Part shown: positions 56,522 through 64,000 of the stretch, in pieces
Position numbering within the stretch: the first letter of the stretch is position 1
Layout of the letters: the number at the start of each line of letters is the position of its first letter
Origin: Blastocystis hominis
Taxonomy: Eukaryota; Sar; Bigyra; Opalinata; Blastocystidae
DNA: 64,000 nt
Direction: 5' to 3'
Assembly (NCBI RefSeq): GCF_000151665.1
Contig: NW_013171816.1
Span: 67,001 to 131,000 of the forward strand
The notes under the pieces: model-generated
Databases searched by the model: none
Told to the model about the DNA's origin: nothing
Seen by the model: only the letters and a program-made list of their open reading frames with translations
Program-made: the position numbers and the translations under genes

Positions 56522-57297
56522 AATAACCGTGATTCTCGCTTGTTTCCATTACCTCACATTTTTGTTTAGTTCTTTGCTTTGCTGGTAAGTACTCTCACCA
56601 ATTATATAGTTTCGAGGATTAGACTATTTCGGATGTCCTAGACCATGTCTATGAGGACTTTTCTGAGGGACTGAGAAACTATTGATTTTGTAACATTGGA
56701 ATGCATGTACTCATTGTAATTTAGAATCAGGTTTTGTTATTTGTTTGTTTCATACACTACTAACCACCTTTCTACTCAAAGCACTATCAATATACACTTT
56801 AATAGCTTAATATTTATATCACATTATTCGAAATGTATGGATTCTATTGTTTCGAATACTTTGGTAAAACACATAACTATTCTTAGTAGGTTACTACTAT
56901 CATTATTATAATTCATTATATTAACAACGAATCAATTTACATTCATATATAACAAACCTTTACAATTATAACTCATTATTACACTAGTAGTATTATTATC
57001 ATTATTATAATAATACACAAATTATCAATATCTTCATTCAATACAAAAACAAAATCAAAAACCAATATCAATATCAATTCATACAATTTTCATTTAAAAG
57101 AAACCTAGTAATACTAGGTAAATAAATATCAAATTGTGCCTTTAAGAAACATACACACGGAAATCTTTAGTAAAAGGCGAAAGATTTATACGTTATGTGT
57201 CTGTCTCAGCAACGATTGATCTTTCCTCCTCCCATCAAACACATCCATACATCCATTCTTTTCATTATGGGTTTCTCTCTTTCCAACAAACACTCCA
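56522..57297. repeat. Right arm of the 776-bp inverted repeat
   Basis: Mirror of 55488-56263. Its outer end carries the minus-strand polyadenylation element of the aspartyl-protease-like gene (57292-57285). No direct target-site duplication flanks the two arms and no transposase ORF is inside. Confidence 0.93.
57285..57292 (-). terminator. Polyadenylation element of the aspartyl-protease-like gene
   Basis: Minus-strand TGTTTGTT with T 57297 four bases upstream, after the encoded TGA at 57337-57339. Confidence 0.65.
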
Positions 57298-57336
57298 AAA
57301 ACTTCCTCTCTCCACTTAAATCAATGGTTCTACGCC

Positions 57337-59134
57337 TCACCCACCGTTCCAACCCCCACTGCTCATCGTTCCATGCGGGTCGTCCTTCGTGGGCACCAGC
57401 GGTCCCTGCGGAATCTTGATCATTTCCACGTTCTGCACCGGCAGGACTTTTCTCCCCTTCACCCCTTCCCTCGCTCCTACTTCTCCTTCGCCTGGTTTCT
57501 GCACAGCACGACCATCAGTCCCACCACCACCAGACACACGATCACAGAGATCACCGTAATCGGATTCAGCACGCCCGACTTCGTTCGCTCCGGCGCCCAT
57601 TCCACGCTCCCCACGGCCTCCGTTTCCCCGTCTACGTTCCACGTTTCCACGGTTTCTACCAGCGCAGAACGCGGGATCCACCGCGGCGAAATACACCGAT
57701 TCGTACTGGAATTCGGTCACGAAGCCGCGCAGCGCGCTCAGTCCCAGCTGCACCGTATTCTAATGCGAGTTCCGCGGGAATTGGTACCTCGAATTCGTTG
57801 GGAACGATCTGGAGGATCCATGATGCGGACTCGGCGGAGCTGGAGCGAAGGAAATAAAGGGACGGAGGCAGATGAAGCAAAACGCCGGGAAGCTGAACGT
57901 CGAACGTGGGAAATCCTTCGATGGATTGAATGGCCTCTCCTTTGAACACGCTTCCGTCTGAAACGCCTGGAATAGAGCGGAAACGGCGAATTCTACCAGG
58001 AAGCGAAGCATATGAAGCTTTCATCTCGGCCACGTAGCTATCGAACAAATCTTGCGGCAATCGAATCTCCTTAAAAACGGTCTCCAGCAGCACAACGCGG
58101 TTTAGCCCTAACTACCCTTCAAAAATCAACATCAACAAAACCGCTGTGAGACCTGTGTAACTCTCGTTGTTAAGCCGCAAATCTTGCAAATCGAACGTGT
58201 AACCCACCTCATGAGCGCGCTGGTGAGCTTTAACAGGATCGGATTTCTATTGGCTGATGAGGCGACCAATCATCGTACGCGAAGATTTTCCGCGGTTTTT
58301 CCGAGTGTTAGCAACCCTTTGGAATTGCCAAAACAGACGGAAAGCTGCATTTTTTCTTCCTCGTCTGAGGGTGAAAAAAAGAGGAAAAGCCGGACAGTTT
58401 TCTATTTCCTTTTCCAAAATCGAATGATAGAAGGGATGGAGGCATGTGGGGTTGCAACTCTCTTCACCCAATCCGATGATGCCGTTGATTGTGCTCGGAA
58501 GAGAGGACCACGACGCATCGAAAACATCCACGATATGAGAAAACACTCGATAATCTCCAATTGTCACCATATCTTCCACAATCGCCCCAGAAGCTCTGCA
58601 TTCGGATTTTCCATAACAGTAACTACTCATATTTCGTATTATACTGGAGCGAATTATCCCACCAACACAAACCGAAACTATGCGTATCACAACATTGTTG
58701 ATCATCGGAATGATGCGTGGGACAAAGATTTGTGATATCCACTTCCTCTCAGACCAAAACACTATTCTCACCTTTTTGACAAAAATCATCGGTACATTCT
58801 ACGGGATCGGCCGATGATGACGATTCCTTGTCGTAACGAGAACCTTCTTTACATCCAGAACAAAACGTGTCTGGAATCATTGTTGCTGATGAAGAAACAT
58901 CCTATCCATAAAAAGAATCCGGGTAATCGGCGTACGAGCAAGAGATTGTAGGACATTGCGGGTACGGACCCATTTACTCCGGTTCCAACTCCAACAGGAA
59001 GGTAAAAATACCCCTGTTCTAGACTTCCTTGAATCGGGTACACGATGGAAGTACTCGCAAGACTCACGAACTACAAGGTTCATTCCCACTCTCTGACCCA
59101 CTATAAGCCACACAATACTAGTAAAATCGCGCAT
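57337..59134 (-). CDS. Membrane-anchored pepsin-like (A1) protein, probably inactive
   Basis: ATG 59134 encodes a signal peptide (MRDFTSIVWLIFVSLASTS, across a 31-nt intron). A1-type order: GSLEQGYFYLPVGVGTG; the first active-site position reads SYNLLLDVSSSATMIPDTFC instead of DTGSS; then the Cys-rich flap region (CSGCKEGSRYDKESSS, VECTDDFC), ASGAIVEDMVTIGDYRV, INGIIGLGEESCN. The second active-site position reads VVLLETVFKEIRLPQDLFDS instead of D(S/T)GT. The C-terminal LGLSALRGFVTEFQYESVYF matches the usual 'LG...LR...V.FD.....'. A TM helix (ITVISVIVCLVVVGLMVVLC) and a short tail (KIPQGPLVPTKDDPHG) after a 29-nt intron end at TGA 57337. The fold is pepsin-like, yet one catalytic Asp is replaced by Glu and both Gly positions are lost, so proteolysis is doubtful. 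Confidence 0.72.
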
Positions 59135-59190
59135 CAGTAACTCTCAAAAGAATTCTTACTCGGTTTTTCTATCTAAACCGCTGATTCGTG

Positions 59191-60995
59191 ATGAACCGAC
59201 GGACTTCGCTGGCAACCGGCGAAGAACTAAAACAAGTTTTCGGGACTCCTGGTGATCGGGCTTCTACCCAAGAGATCAGTGTGTCCACTTATCGAAGTAA
59301 TGGAGAATATTCGAATTTTTGAAATAGATTTGCAAACTGGTGCGTGTGCTCCTTCTTCAGACTCAGATGATGTATTCTATTTTTGATTTTTAGTATCCAT
59401 AGTCGCTAATGCAGGAGGTCCGAGGGAAGAAAGATCATCACCAAAACTCGTGGAAAGCATACATCACCACAATTCAACCATCCCCTTCCGCTGTTTTATT
59501 TAGTAGTTTCCGTGCTTTCTTCGGATCTGTACGCTTTTTAAATTATTCGTGACTCCAGAATCTAATCGGAATGGGTGATCTCCTCCTGGATCAAGACAAA
59601 TTATTTTGGATACAAACGGATTCTCATCCATCTTGTAACTTTTCCTCTCATAAATCACACCCAGATACCCTTTGTTGGGAAATGAGCCGTGTCAAAGACT
59701 TCCATTGCTATCTGCAGCCTCAAGAAGTTCCCTACTGCTCGATCTCGGTGTACTCCGATCGCTCCGACGTCTCCATCGACACCTTCATCTTCAATCAGCC
59801 GTGCGAAAGCGATTTGGGTTCGTTCTCGTTATAATTTATAACAAGACGCCTCGCTCTCGTCGCAGGAACTGGTCCGTCTCAAACAATCCTTGCAGCAGAT
59901 TTACTCCCACATGAAAGAAAACCCTCGTCTTGTAGAATTCGATGGAATAGTGTTACGCCCAGTACTTGAAACACCTCATCAAATGTTACGTGAATCACAG
60001 CAAAACACACACACATTCCGCTTATTTGCAACACTTACGCGAGGTTGTCGCCTCTCTCTCCTCGTAGTTTCCACGTTTCCACGTTTCCACGCACAGATAT
60101 CAACTGCCGAATCCGCGCACGCTCTCCTCCAATCGCTCATTCGATTCGATTTCCATCCCCGATCGCAAGGAACAGCAGCGAATTCTGCTGCCCTACCGCC
60201 AATCTCTGCTCGTAGAACCGCGGGAATCCCTGTTTTCTAGACCACCCTCGCGATCCAGGAGGAATTGCGAGCGAATCGATGGAGGGAAATGGGTGTTTCA
60301 GCGTCGCGATCGAGCGCGTATGAGTCGCAAAGCGTGTGGAGATACCAGGACTCCACGACGCGTACGTTTGTCGACCGTAGCCCTCTCAATCGCAGACATT
60401 TCGCTGTCGAATGACGCGTACATTCAGCGATGGAACGCTTTCAAAGACTCCAGCTCCTCGTTTTTGCCCTTCGAGGTCCAAGCGGAGTCCGATCTCTTCA
60501 CAAAAAAACAAGGTATCCCCGCGGAACTCTCCTCTCTAGACGAACTCGCCGCGAACGCCACGCATTCCGTTCTGGCGGAAGCCACGTCGGCGCCGGCGCC
60601 TCGTCGCATGTCGAACCCGCAGTCGTGTCCTCCGCGTCTTCGCACGCGCGGAATCGACGAAGGCGTGGCGGCGATTCATCCGCGCGTAGTGGTTCCGGAG
60701 GAGAGCGAAGGGCGCAGCGGAGCGAATCGACAGGCGTGCGAAGCGTCGGGAGAGAAGGGAGTGAATGAATCGGCGCTGTGCGAGCTGTTCGAGGTGTATT
60801 GCAGCGAAATGGAGAAGCGAAAAGCGAGATTGGAAGGGCGGAATGGAGGTGTGACGAGTAGATTCGACGAGATCCAGGCAGCGACGCATTCGTTCCATCA
60901 AGACGCGGAGGAACTCACCGCTCATTTTGTGGAGATGCTGAAGCAGAGAGGCGTCAACACGGACATGCTCGATAATCTCTGCGCCTCGCTTCAGT
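59191..60995 (+). CDS. Coiled-coil protein of unknown function; stop probably made by poly(A)
   Basis: ATG 59191 (MNRRTSLATGEELKQVFG). Exons join over 28-34 nt introns through LMQEVRGKKDHHQNSWKAYI, MGDLLLDQDKLFWIQTD, SSQELVRLKQSLQQIYSHMK and RYLYLKHLIKCYV-like helices. The last long exon contains WNAFKDSSSSFLPFEVQAES, a Pro/Arg/Ser-rich linker, and ELFEVYCSEMEKRKARLEGR with further heptads (FHQDAEELTAHFVEMLKQRG). I recognise no family. The frame has no stop before TGTTTGTT (61000-61007); the in-frame T at 60995 is four bases upstream, giving ...DNLCASLQ then TAA after poly(A). Without that, the ORF would run to 61237 antisense into PRA1. The exon around 60050-60240 is the least certain. Confidence 0.62.
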
Positions 60996-60999
60996 TTTG

Positions 61000-61018
61000 T
61001 GTTTGTTCAAACAAAACA
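61000..61018. terminator. Back-to-back polyadenylation elements
   Basis: TGTTTGTTCAAACAAAACA: plus TGTTTGTT (61000-61007) with T 60995; minus TGTTTTGT (61018-61011) with T 61023. Predicted cleavage sites are 28 bases apart. Confidence 0.65.
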
Positions 61019-61022
61019 GTCC

Positions 61023-61799
61023 AAACGGTAAAACTTTCGCCTCGGTTCTTCACGCCGGACTGGCTAGAACTCGAGTTGCGAATCACCTCCATGGAGTCGA
61101 GGGAGGACATAAGGTTCTTTACGGCCAGATCTTCTTTGGCGATGAAAACGGAGTTTTTGAAGGCAAGACGGCTTTTGATGGATCGCTTCCGAAAGAAAGC
61201 GTGGAAGAGCACGAGAAAGAGGGCGGATGCGTTGTAGCAGACAACGACGATGAGTCTGCGGGACAGTATGAGAAACAGCACACTGACTACATGGAAAGGA
61301 CAGATGAACACTACTTAACGCCGCGCAGCTAATAAACACGACGACAGGATCATCAACTCCCTGATTGTGGCGCACTCTGCGGAATACGAGTGCAGAACTA
61401 CACCTTACCAACGGATTGACAAGTATTACAAGTTGATGAGAAATAAAAACAGATAAACTGCACTGACCACAGGGTCTGTCACTCTATAGAGTTAACAGTA
61501 TGCCAACTTGAGTACATTTCCAGTAAGAGAACAAAGACCCACAAAACAATGTAGTTTACCAAATAGTAATTGAGATTCGTCAGAATCTGCTTCTGAATAG
61601 GATAGAGTTGCAGTTGTGGGATGGAGAAGTCCGAAACAAAGTCTTTCCAGGGTTGCTACGCATAACTGTGATGCGAGAGGGTCCTACTATGCGACAATGA
61701 TTGAAGAAGGAAATAAATTCCAAAAGACCATTAACAGCTACAACTCACCACCGGTTGCTACACACGCCTACTCTCATCAATACCTTGCTCCCAGTTCAT
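61023..61799 (-). CDS. PRA1-family protein (prenylated Rab acceptor)
   Basis: ATG 61799 (MNWEQGIDESRPVNGLLEFI), introns of 28 and 32 nt, then QPWKDFVSDFSIPQLQLYPI and LTNLNYYLVNYIVLWVFVLL. The last is the PRA1 hallmark: 'NL.YF..NY' leading into the first TM pair. After an intron of about 32 nt come TDPVVSAVYLFFISHQ and further hydrophobic stretches (FLILSRRLIVVVCYNASALF, LVLFHAFFRKRSIKS). The tail is hydrophilic. PRA1/Yip3 proteins act at ER and Golgi membranes on prenylated Rabs. An encoded TGA (60991) lies beyond the minus-strand TGTTTTGT; in-frame T 61023 four bases before it suggests a poly(A)-made TAA. The joint around 61390-61440 is uncertain. Confidence 0.68.
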
Positions 61800-61904
61800 T
61801 CAGTAGGGATGAGGCTGTCGACCAAATAAAGTATATTCTCACAAACAAAAGAAATATCAACTTTGACAACTCCCTTCTTTTTCTTTCTATCTATCTTTCT
61901 TTTT

Positions 61905-61945
61905 TATTCATTCATTCATTTACTCATTCATTCATTAGCTCATTC
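61905..61945. repeat. ATTC tetranucleotide microsatellite
   Basis: Runs of ATTC (TTCATTCATTCATTT, then ATTCATTCATT) lie between the PRA1 start and the RACK1 stop. No coding potential. Confidence 0.75.
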
Positions 61946-61976
61946 GATCGTTCGTCCCATGCGTTCCTCTCCGCGC

Positions 61977-62951
61977 TTACATGGCCTTGACCTCCCAGAC
62001 ACGGATCACATTATCGGTGTATCCGGCAAAGAGCGTGGCTCCGTCGAGCGACCAGCAGAGCGAGGTGCAGTAGGGCACGAGAGCCTTGGCCGAGCGAGGC
62101 GGGAACTCGGGCTTGACGCTGGCGACGCGCTCCTTGGTCTCCAGATCGAACAGCACGATCTCGTTCGTGGTGGCCACCGCGATCCAGTAGTTCGCGGGCG
62201 AGAACACCAGGTCCGTCACCGGGTCCTCCAGCGTCAGGCGGAAGTTCTCCACGCCGTTGGCCAGGTCCCACACGATCACGCAGCCGTCCTTGCCGGCCGA
62301 GGCGCAGAGCACGCCGTCCGGAGAGACCACCACCTTGTTCACCACCTGCGAGTGGCCGATCAGGTTGTACTCCACCTTCATCGTCTCCAGGTTCCACACC
62401 TTCACCAGCTTGTCGTACCCGCACGACACGATGCGAGGCTTCTCCTCCATGTTCGGAACGAAGCGCACGCACGTCACCCAGTCGTTGTGGCTCTCCTTGT
62501 CCAGAGTGAACTGGCACTCGCCAAGGGTGTTCCACAGCTTGATCGTACGGTCGCGGCCGCAAGACATGATCAGGCGGTTGTCAGGGCTGAAGCACACAGA
62601 CAGAACGTCCTTCTTGTGACCCGACAGCGTCTTCTCGCTCTTGCCCGTCTTCACGTTCCACAGACGCACCGTTCCATCCCAAGAAGCCGTCAGAGCGTAC
62701 TGACCGTCCACGGACAGACTCACCTCCTCAACGATGTGAGAATGGCCCTGCAGCGACTTCACAGGGGTTCCGCAAGACATCACCAGAGAGGGGTCGTCAA
62801 TCATGTCACCCGCCTGGAGATTCCACACCAAGCAAGTGTGATCGCGAGAAGCAGACACCAGAGTGTTGGCATCAGCCGGAGAAGCAGCGATGGAGGTCAC
62901 CCATCCGTTATGGCCCTGAAGGCATCCACGAAGACTGATTTGAGCAGACAT
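61977..62951 (-). CDS. RACK1: Receptor for activated C kinase 1 (RACK1)
   Basis: One 324-codon exon without introns, ATG 62951 (MSAQISLRGCLQGHNGWVTS), TAA 61977. Seven WD40 blades are readable: VSASRDHTCLVWNLQ, TASWDGTVRLWNVKTGKSE, SCGRDRTIKLWNTLGECQF, SCGYDKLVKVWNLETMKV, ASAGKDGCVIVWDLANGVE, VATTNEIVLFDLETKERVA, AGYTDNVIRVWEVKAM. The conserved ribosome-contact N-terminus and length are those of RACK1 of the 40S head near the mRNA exit, a hub for translation quality control and signalling. GC-rich, strongly biased codons fit very high expression. Confidence 0.97.
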   Translation of the reverse strand: MSAQISLRGCLQGHNGWVTSIAASPADANTLVSASRDHTCLVWNLQAGDMIDDPSLVMSCGTPVKSLQGHSHIVEEVSLSVDGQYALTASWDGTVRLWNVKTGKSEKTLSGHKKDVLSVCFSPDNRLIMSCGRDRTIKLWNTLGECQFTLDKESHNDWVTCVRFVPNMEEKPRIVSCGYDKLVKVWNLETMKVEYNLIGHSQVVNKVVVSPDGVLCASAGKDGCVIVWDLANGVENFRLTLEDPVTDLVFSPANYWIAVATTNEIVLFDLETKERVASVKPEFPPRSAKALVPYCTSLCWSLDGATLFAGYTDNVIRVWEVKAM

Positions 62952-63464
62952 TCTATACAAATCGGTTAATACGACAAATTCCAATATTTCCAATAGGGAA
63001 TCGGGTTATCAAACCATTTGCAGACAACCTACATTGCAAACGAGTGTTATCAAAGTCTATTGTGAGAATTGTTGAAAAGGAATGAAAGGGCGGTTTCAGA
63101 AATGAGTCCAGGATTGAGGTGGGGAATTTCCCATATCAAACCGCCACCCAATTCGCCCAATTAAATTGAAATTCGGGAATGCGAAAACAAATCAAATAGG
63201 AAATGTTGCCCAAGGAATGGACATGAATAGAGAATAGGAATGAGCGATGCTGAAGGAAAACTGAGAACTTGGATGGAACAATGGGTGATATTCTTCCAAT
63301 CCAAATTTCACATGTACAGAAATTGAAATAGACTAGTGAAAGACCCACAATGCTTCCCCTTCACGATCCTAGCTAGCTGTACAGTGGTATTGATCATCAT
63401 ACAAATCACTGTACGCCACAACCTTCTGGTCGATTTAGAGTATTGCTGTTTTCCTAATTAGATC
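62952..63464. other. Divergent promoter region of RACK1 and eL37
   Basis: 513 AT-rich bases between the two start codons, both of highly expressed ribosomal genes. No ORF or RNA gene recognised. Confidence 0.5.
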
Positions 63465-63867
63465 ATGGTAAGTCGATAAGCAAAGCTGAAATGAGTCTCC
63501 ATATTTGGAGATGATCTATGAGCGTGTTTTTTGTCGTTTTAAAGAATGTCGTAAGTAACGAGTTTGTAGACTAAGGGTACTTCTTCTTTTGGTAAGAGAC
63601 ACACAAAGACGCACACCATCTGCAGAAGATGCGGTCGTCGTGCCTTCCACATTCAGAAGAGCCGCTGCGGTTCTTGCGGATATCCTGATGCTAAGATGCG
63701 TCACTGTACATATTCCTAGGCTAGTTTGAAGGATAGACAACTGGGCTCTGAAGAGTTCTCGTCGCCGAGGTCAGGGAACCGGTCGCATGAGCTACCTGAA
63801 GACTATGACTCGCCGTTTCAAGAACGGATTCAGAGAGGGAACCGAAGCTGTTGCTCGCAAGAACTAA
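63465..63867 (+). CDS. RPL37: 60S ribosomal protein L37 (eL37)
   Basis: ATG 63465-63467 alone forms the first coding exon. A 102-nt intron (63468-63569) follows, then [20 protein letters not shown] and [20 protein letters not shown] with the CxxC...CxxC zinc site. A 31-nt intron (63706-63736) then leads to [20 protein letters not shown] and [23 protein letters not shown] 63865. The product, about 90 residues, matches eL37, which binds 5.8S/25S rRNA near the exit tunnel. The first intron is three times the usual size, as in uS11. Confidence 0.96.
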
Positions 63868-63899
63868 ATTGGTTTGTTACCGAAAGCAGCATTATGGAT

Positions 63900-63917
63900 T
63901 GTTTGTTAGAGCAAACA
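63900..63917. terminator. Polyadenylation element of eL37, probably back-to-back
   Basis: TGTTTGTTAGAGCAAACA: plus TGTTTGTT (63900-63907) with T 63895 four bases upstream. Minus TGTTTGCT (63917-63910) suggests a minus-strand gene ending here, whose body lies past the window edge. The last 80 bases show no identifiable exon. Confidence 0.5.
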
Positions 63918-64000
63918 TGGATTGTATTGCAAATGCTTTTCTTTCGTATTATGTATGTGCTGAAGAAAATGGTTGATTCTGCGATGTGCTTTACTATGGA

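Noticed and set aside
55488-57297. Inverted repeat as a DNA transposon or MITE
   Set aside because: No transposase, no target-site duplication, and the ends fall on host polyadenylation sites.
61863-62969. 368-codon plus-strand ORF over RACK1
   Set aside because: Antisense shadow; RACK1 WD40 blades are unmistakable on the minus strand.
63468-63569. C/D-box snoRNA in the eL37 first intron
   Set aside because: GATGAT and CTGA occur but in the wrong order and spacing for C and D boxes.
1-64000. CRISPR arrays, prokaryotic operons, rRNA genes
   Set aside because: No regularly spaced repeats, no Shine-Dalgarno-linked gene strings, no rRNA sequence; the genes are eukaryotic and intron-split.

Overview
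The window is nuclear DNA of a very compact eukaryote, most probably Blastocystis (anaerobic gut stramenopile). Three things point there. Almost every gene is cut by GT-AG introns of only about 28-34 nt, mostly 30-31. Most genes end at a TGTTTGTT-like element. In at least seven genes the reading frame has no usable encoded stop before that element. Stop codons made by polyadenylation next to TGTTTGTT are known from Blastocystis. The organism name is an inference; no rRNA or marker barcode is in the window.

Layout, left to right. 1-4429: 3' part of a large alpha-solenoid protein. 4779-6459: membrane-anchored secreted-type protein. 6536-9206 (-): TAF1B/Rrn7-like Pol I factor. 9305-11768: second alpha-solenoid protein. 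11831-13528 (-): WDR18/Ipi3. 13595-15166 (-): divergent intronless Hsp70-like protein. 15389-16500 (-): prohibitin-2. 16749-18629: 3-methylcrotonyl-CoA carboxylase beta. 18679-20017 (-): Sec14-GOLD protein. 20382-24100: Pol I subunit RPA135. 24241-25536: type II membrane glycosyltransferase-like protein. 25700-28460: signal-peptide/Glu-Lys-rich/TM protein. 28551-32263 (-): CCAR1/DBC1-like protein. 32571-33638: SAM-carrier-like mitochondrial carrier. 33827-34352: uS11. 34417-34804 (-): APC11. 34847-39647 (-): condensin II G2-like. 39734-39815: tRNA-Ser. 40012-41295 (-): AC40 (POLR1C). 41985-43072 (-): multi-pass membrane protein. 43392-44807 (-): G-patch protein. 44925-51630: PDZ/coiled-coil/strawberry-notch helicase fusion. 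51655-52633 (-): exosome EXOSC7/Rrp42. 52716-52787 (-): tRNA-Pro. 52868-55482: UFL1. 55488-57297: a 776-bp inverted repeat with a 258-bp spacer. 57337-59134 (-): membrane aspartyl-protease homologue lacking consensus catalytic motifs. 59191-60995: coiled-coil protein. 61023-61799 (-): PRA1 family. 61977-62951 (-): RACK1. 63465-63867: eL37.

Many genes serve rRNA synthesis or ribosome biogenesis and function: TAF1B, RPA135, AC40 (shared with Pol III), WDR18, EXOSC7, Sqs1-like, uS11, eL37 and RACK1. Others are mitochondrial/MRO proteins (PHB2, MCCB, SAM carrier), cell-cycle proteins (APC11, condensin II) and ER/Golgi proteins (UFL1, PRA1, Sec14-GOLD). These are independent transcription units on both strands, not operons.

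The most striking signals are two. First, a fixed 3'-end geometry, T-N4-TGTTTGTT, in which the T is the first base of an in-frame codon in seven genes, so that poly(A) would complete a TAA. Second, convergent genes share back-to-back, near-palindromic copies of the element and sit only tens of bases apart. Spliced models were built by eye from intron size, GT-AG ends and frame continuity. Some starts, and the exon details of the larger genes, remain uncertain.
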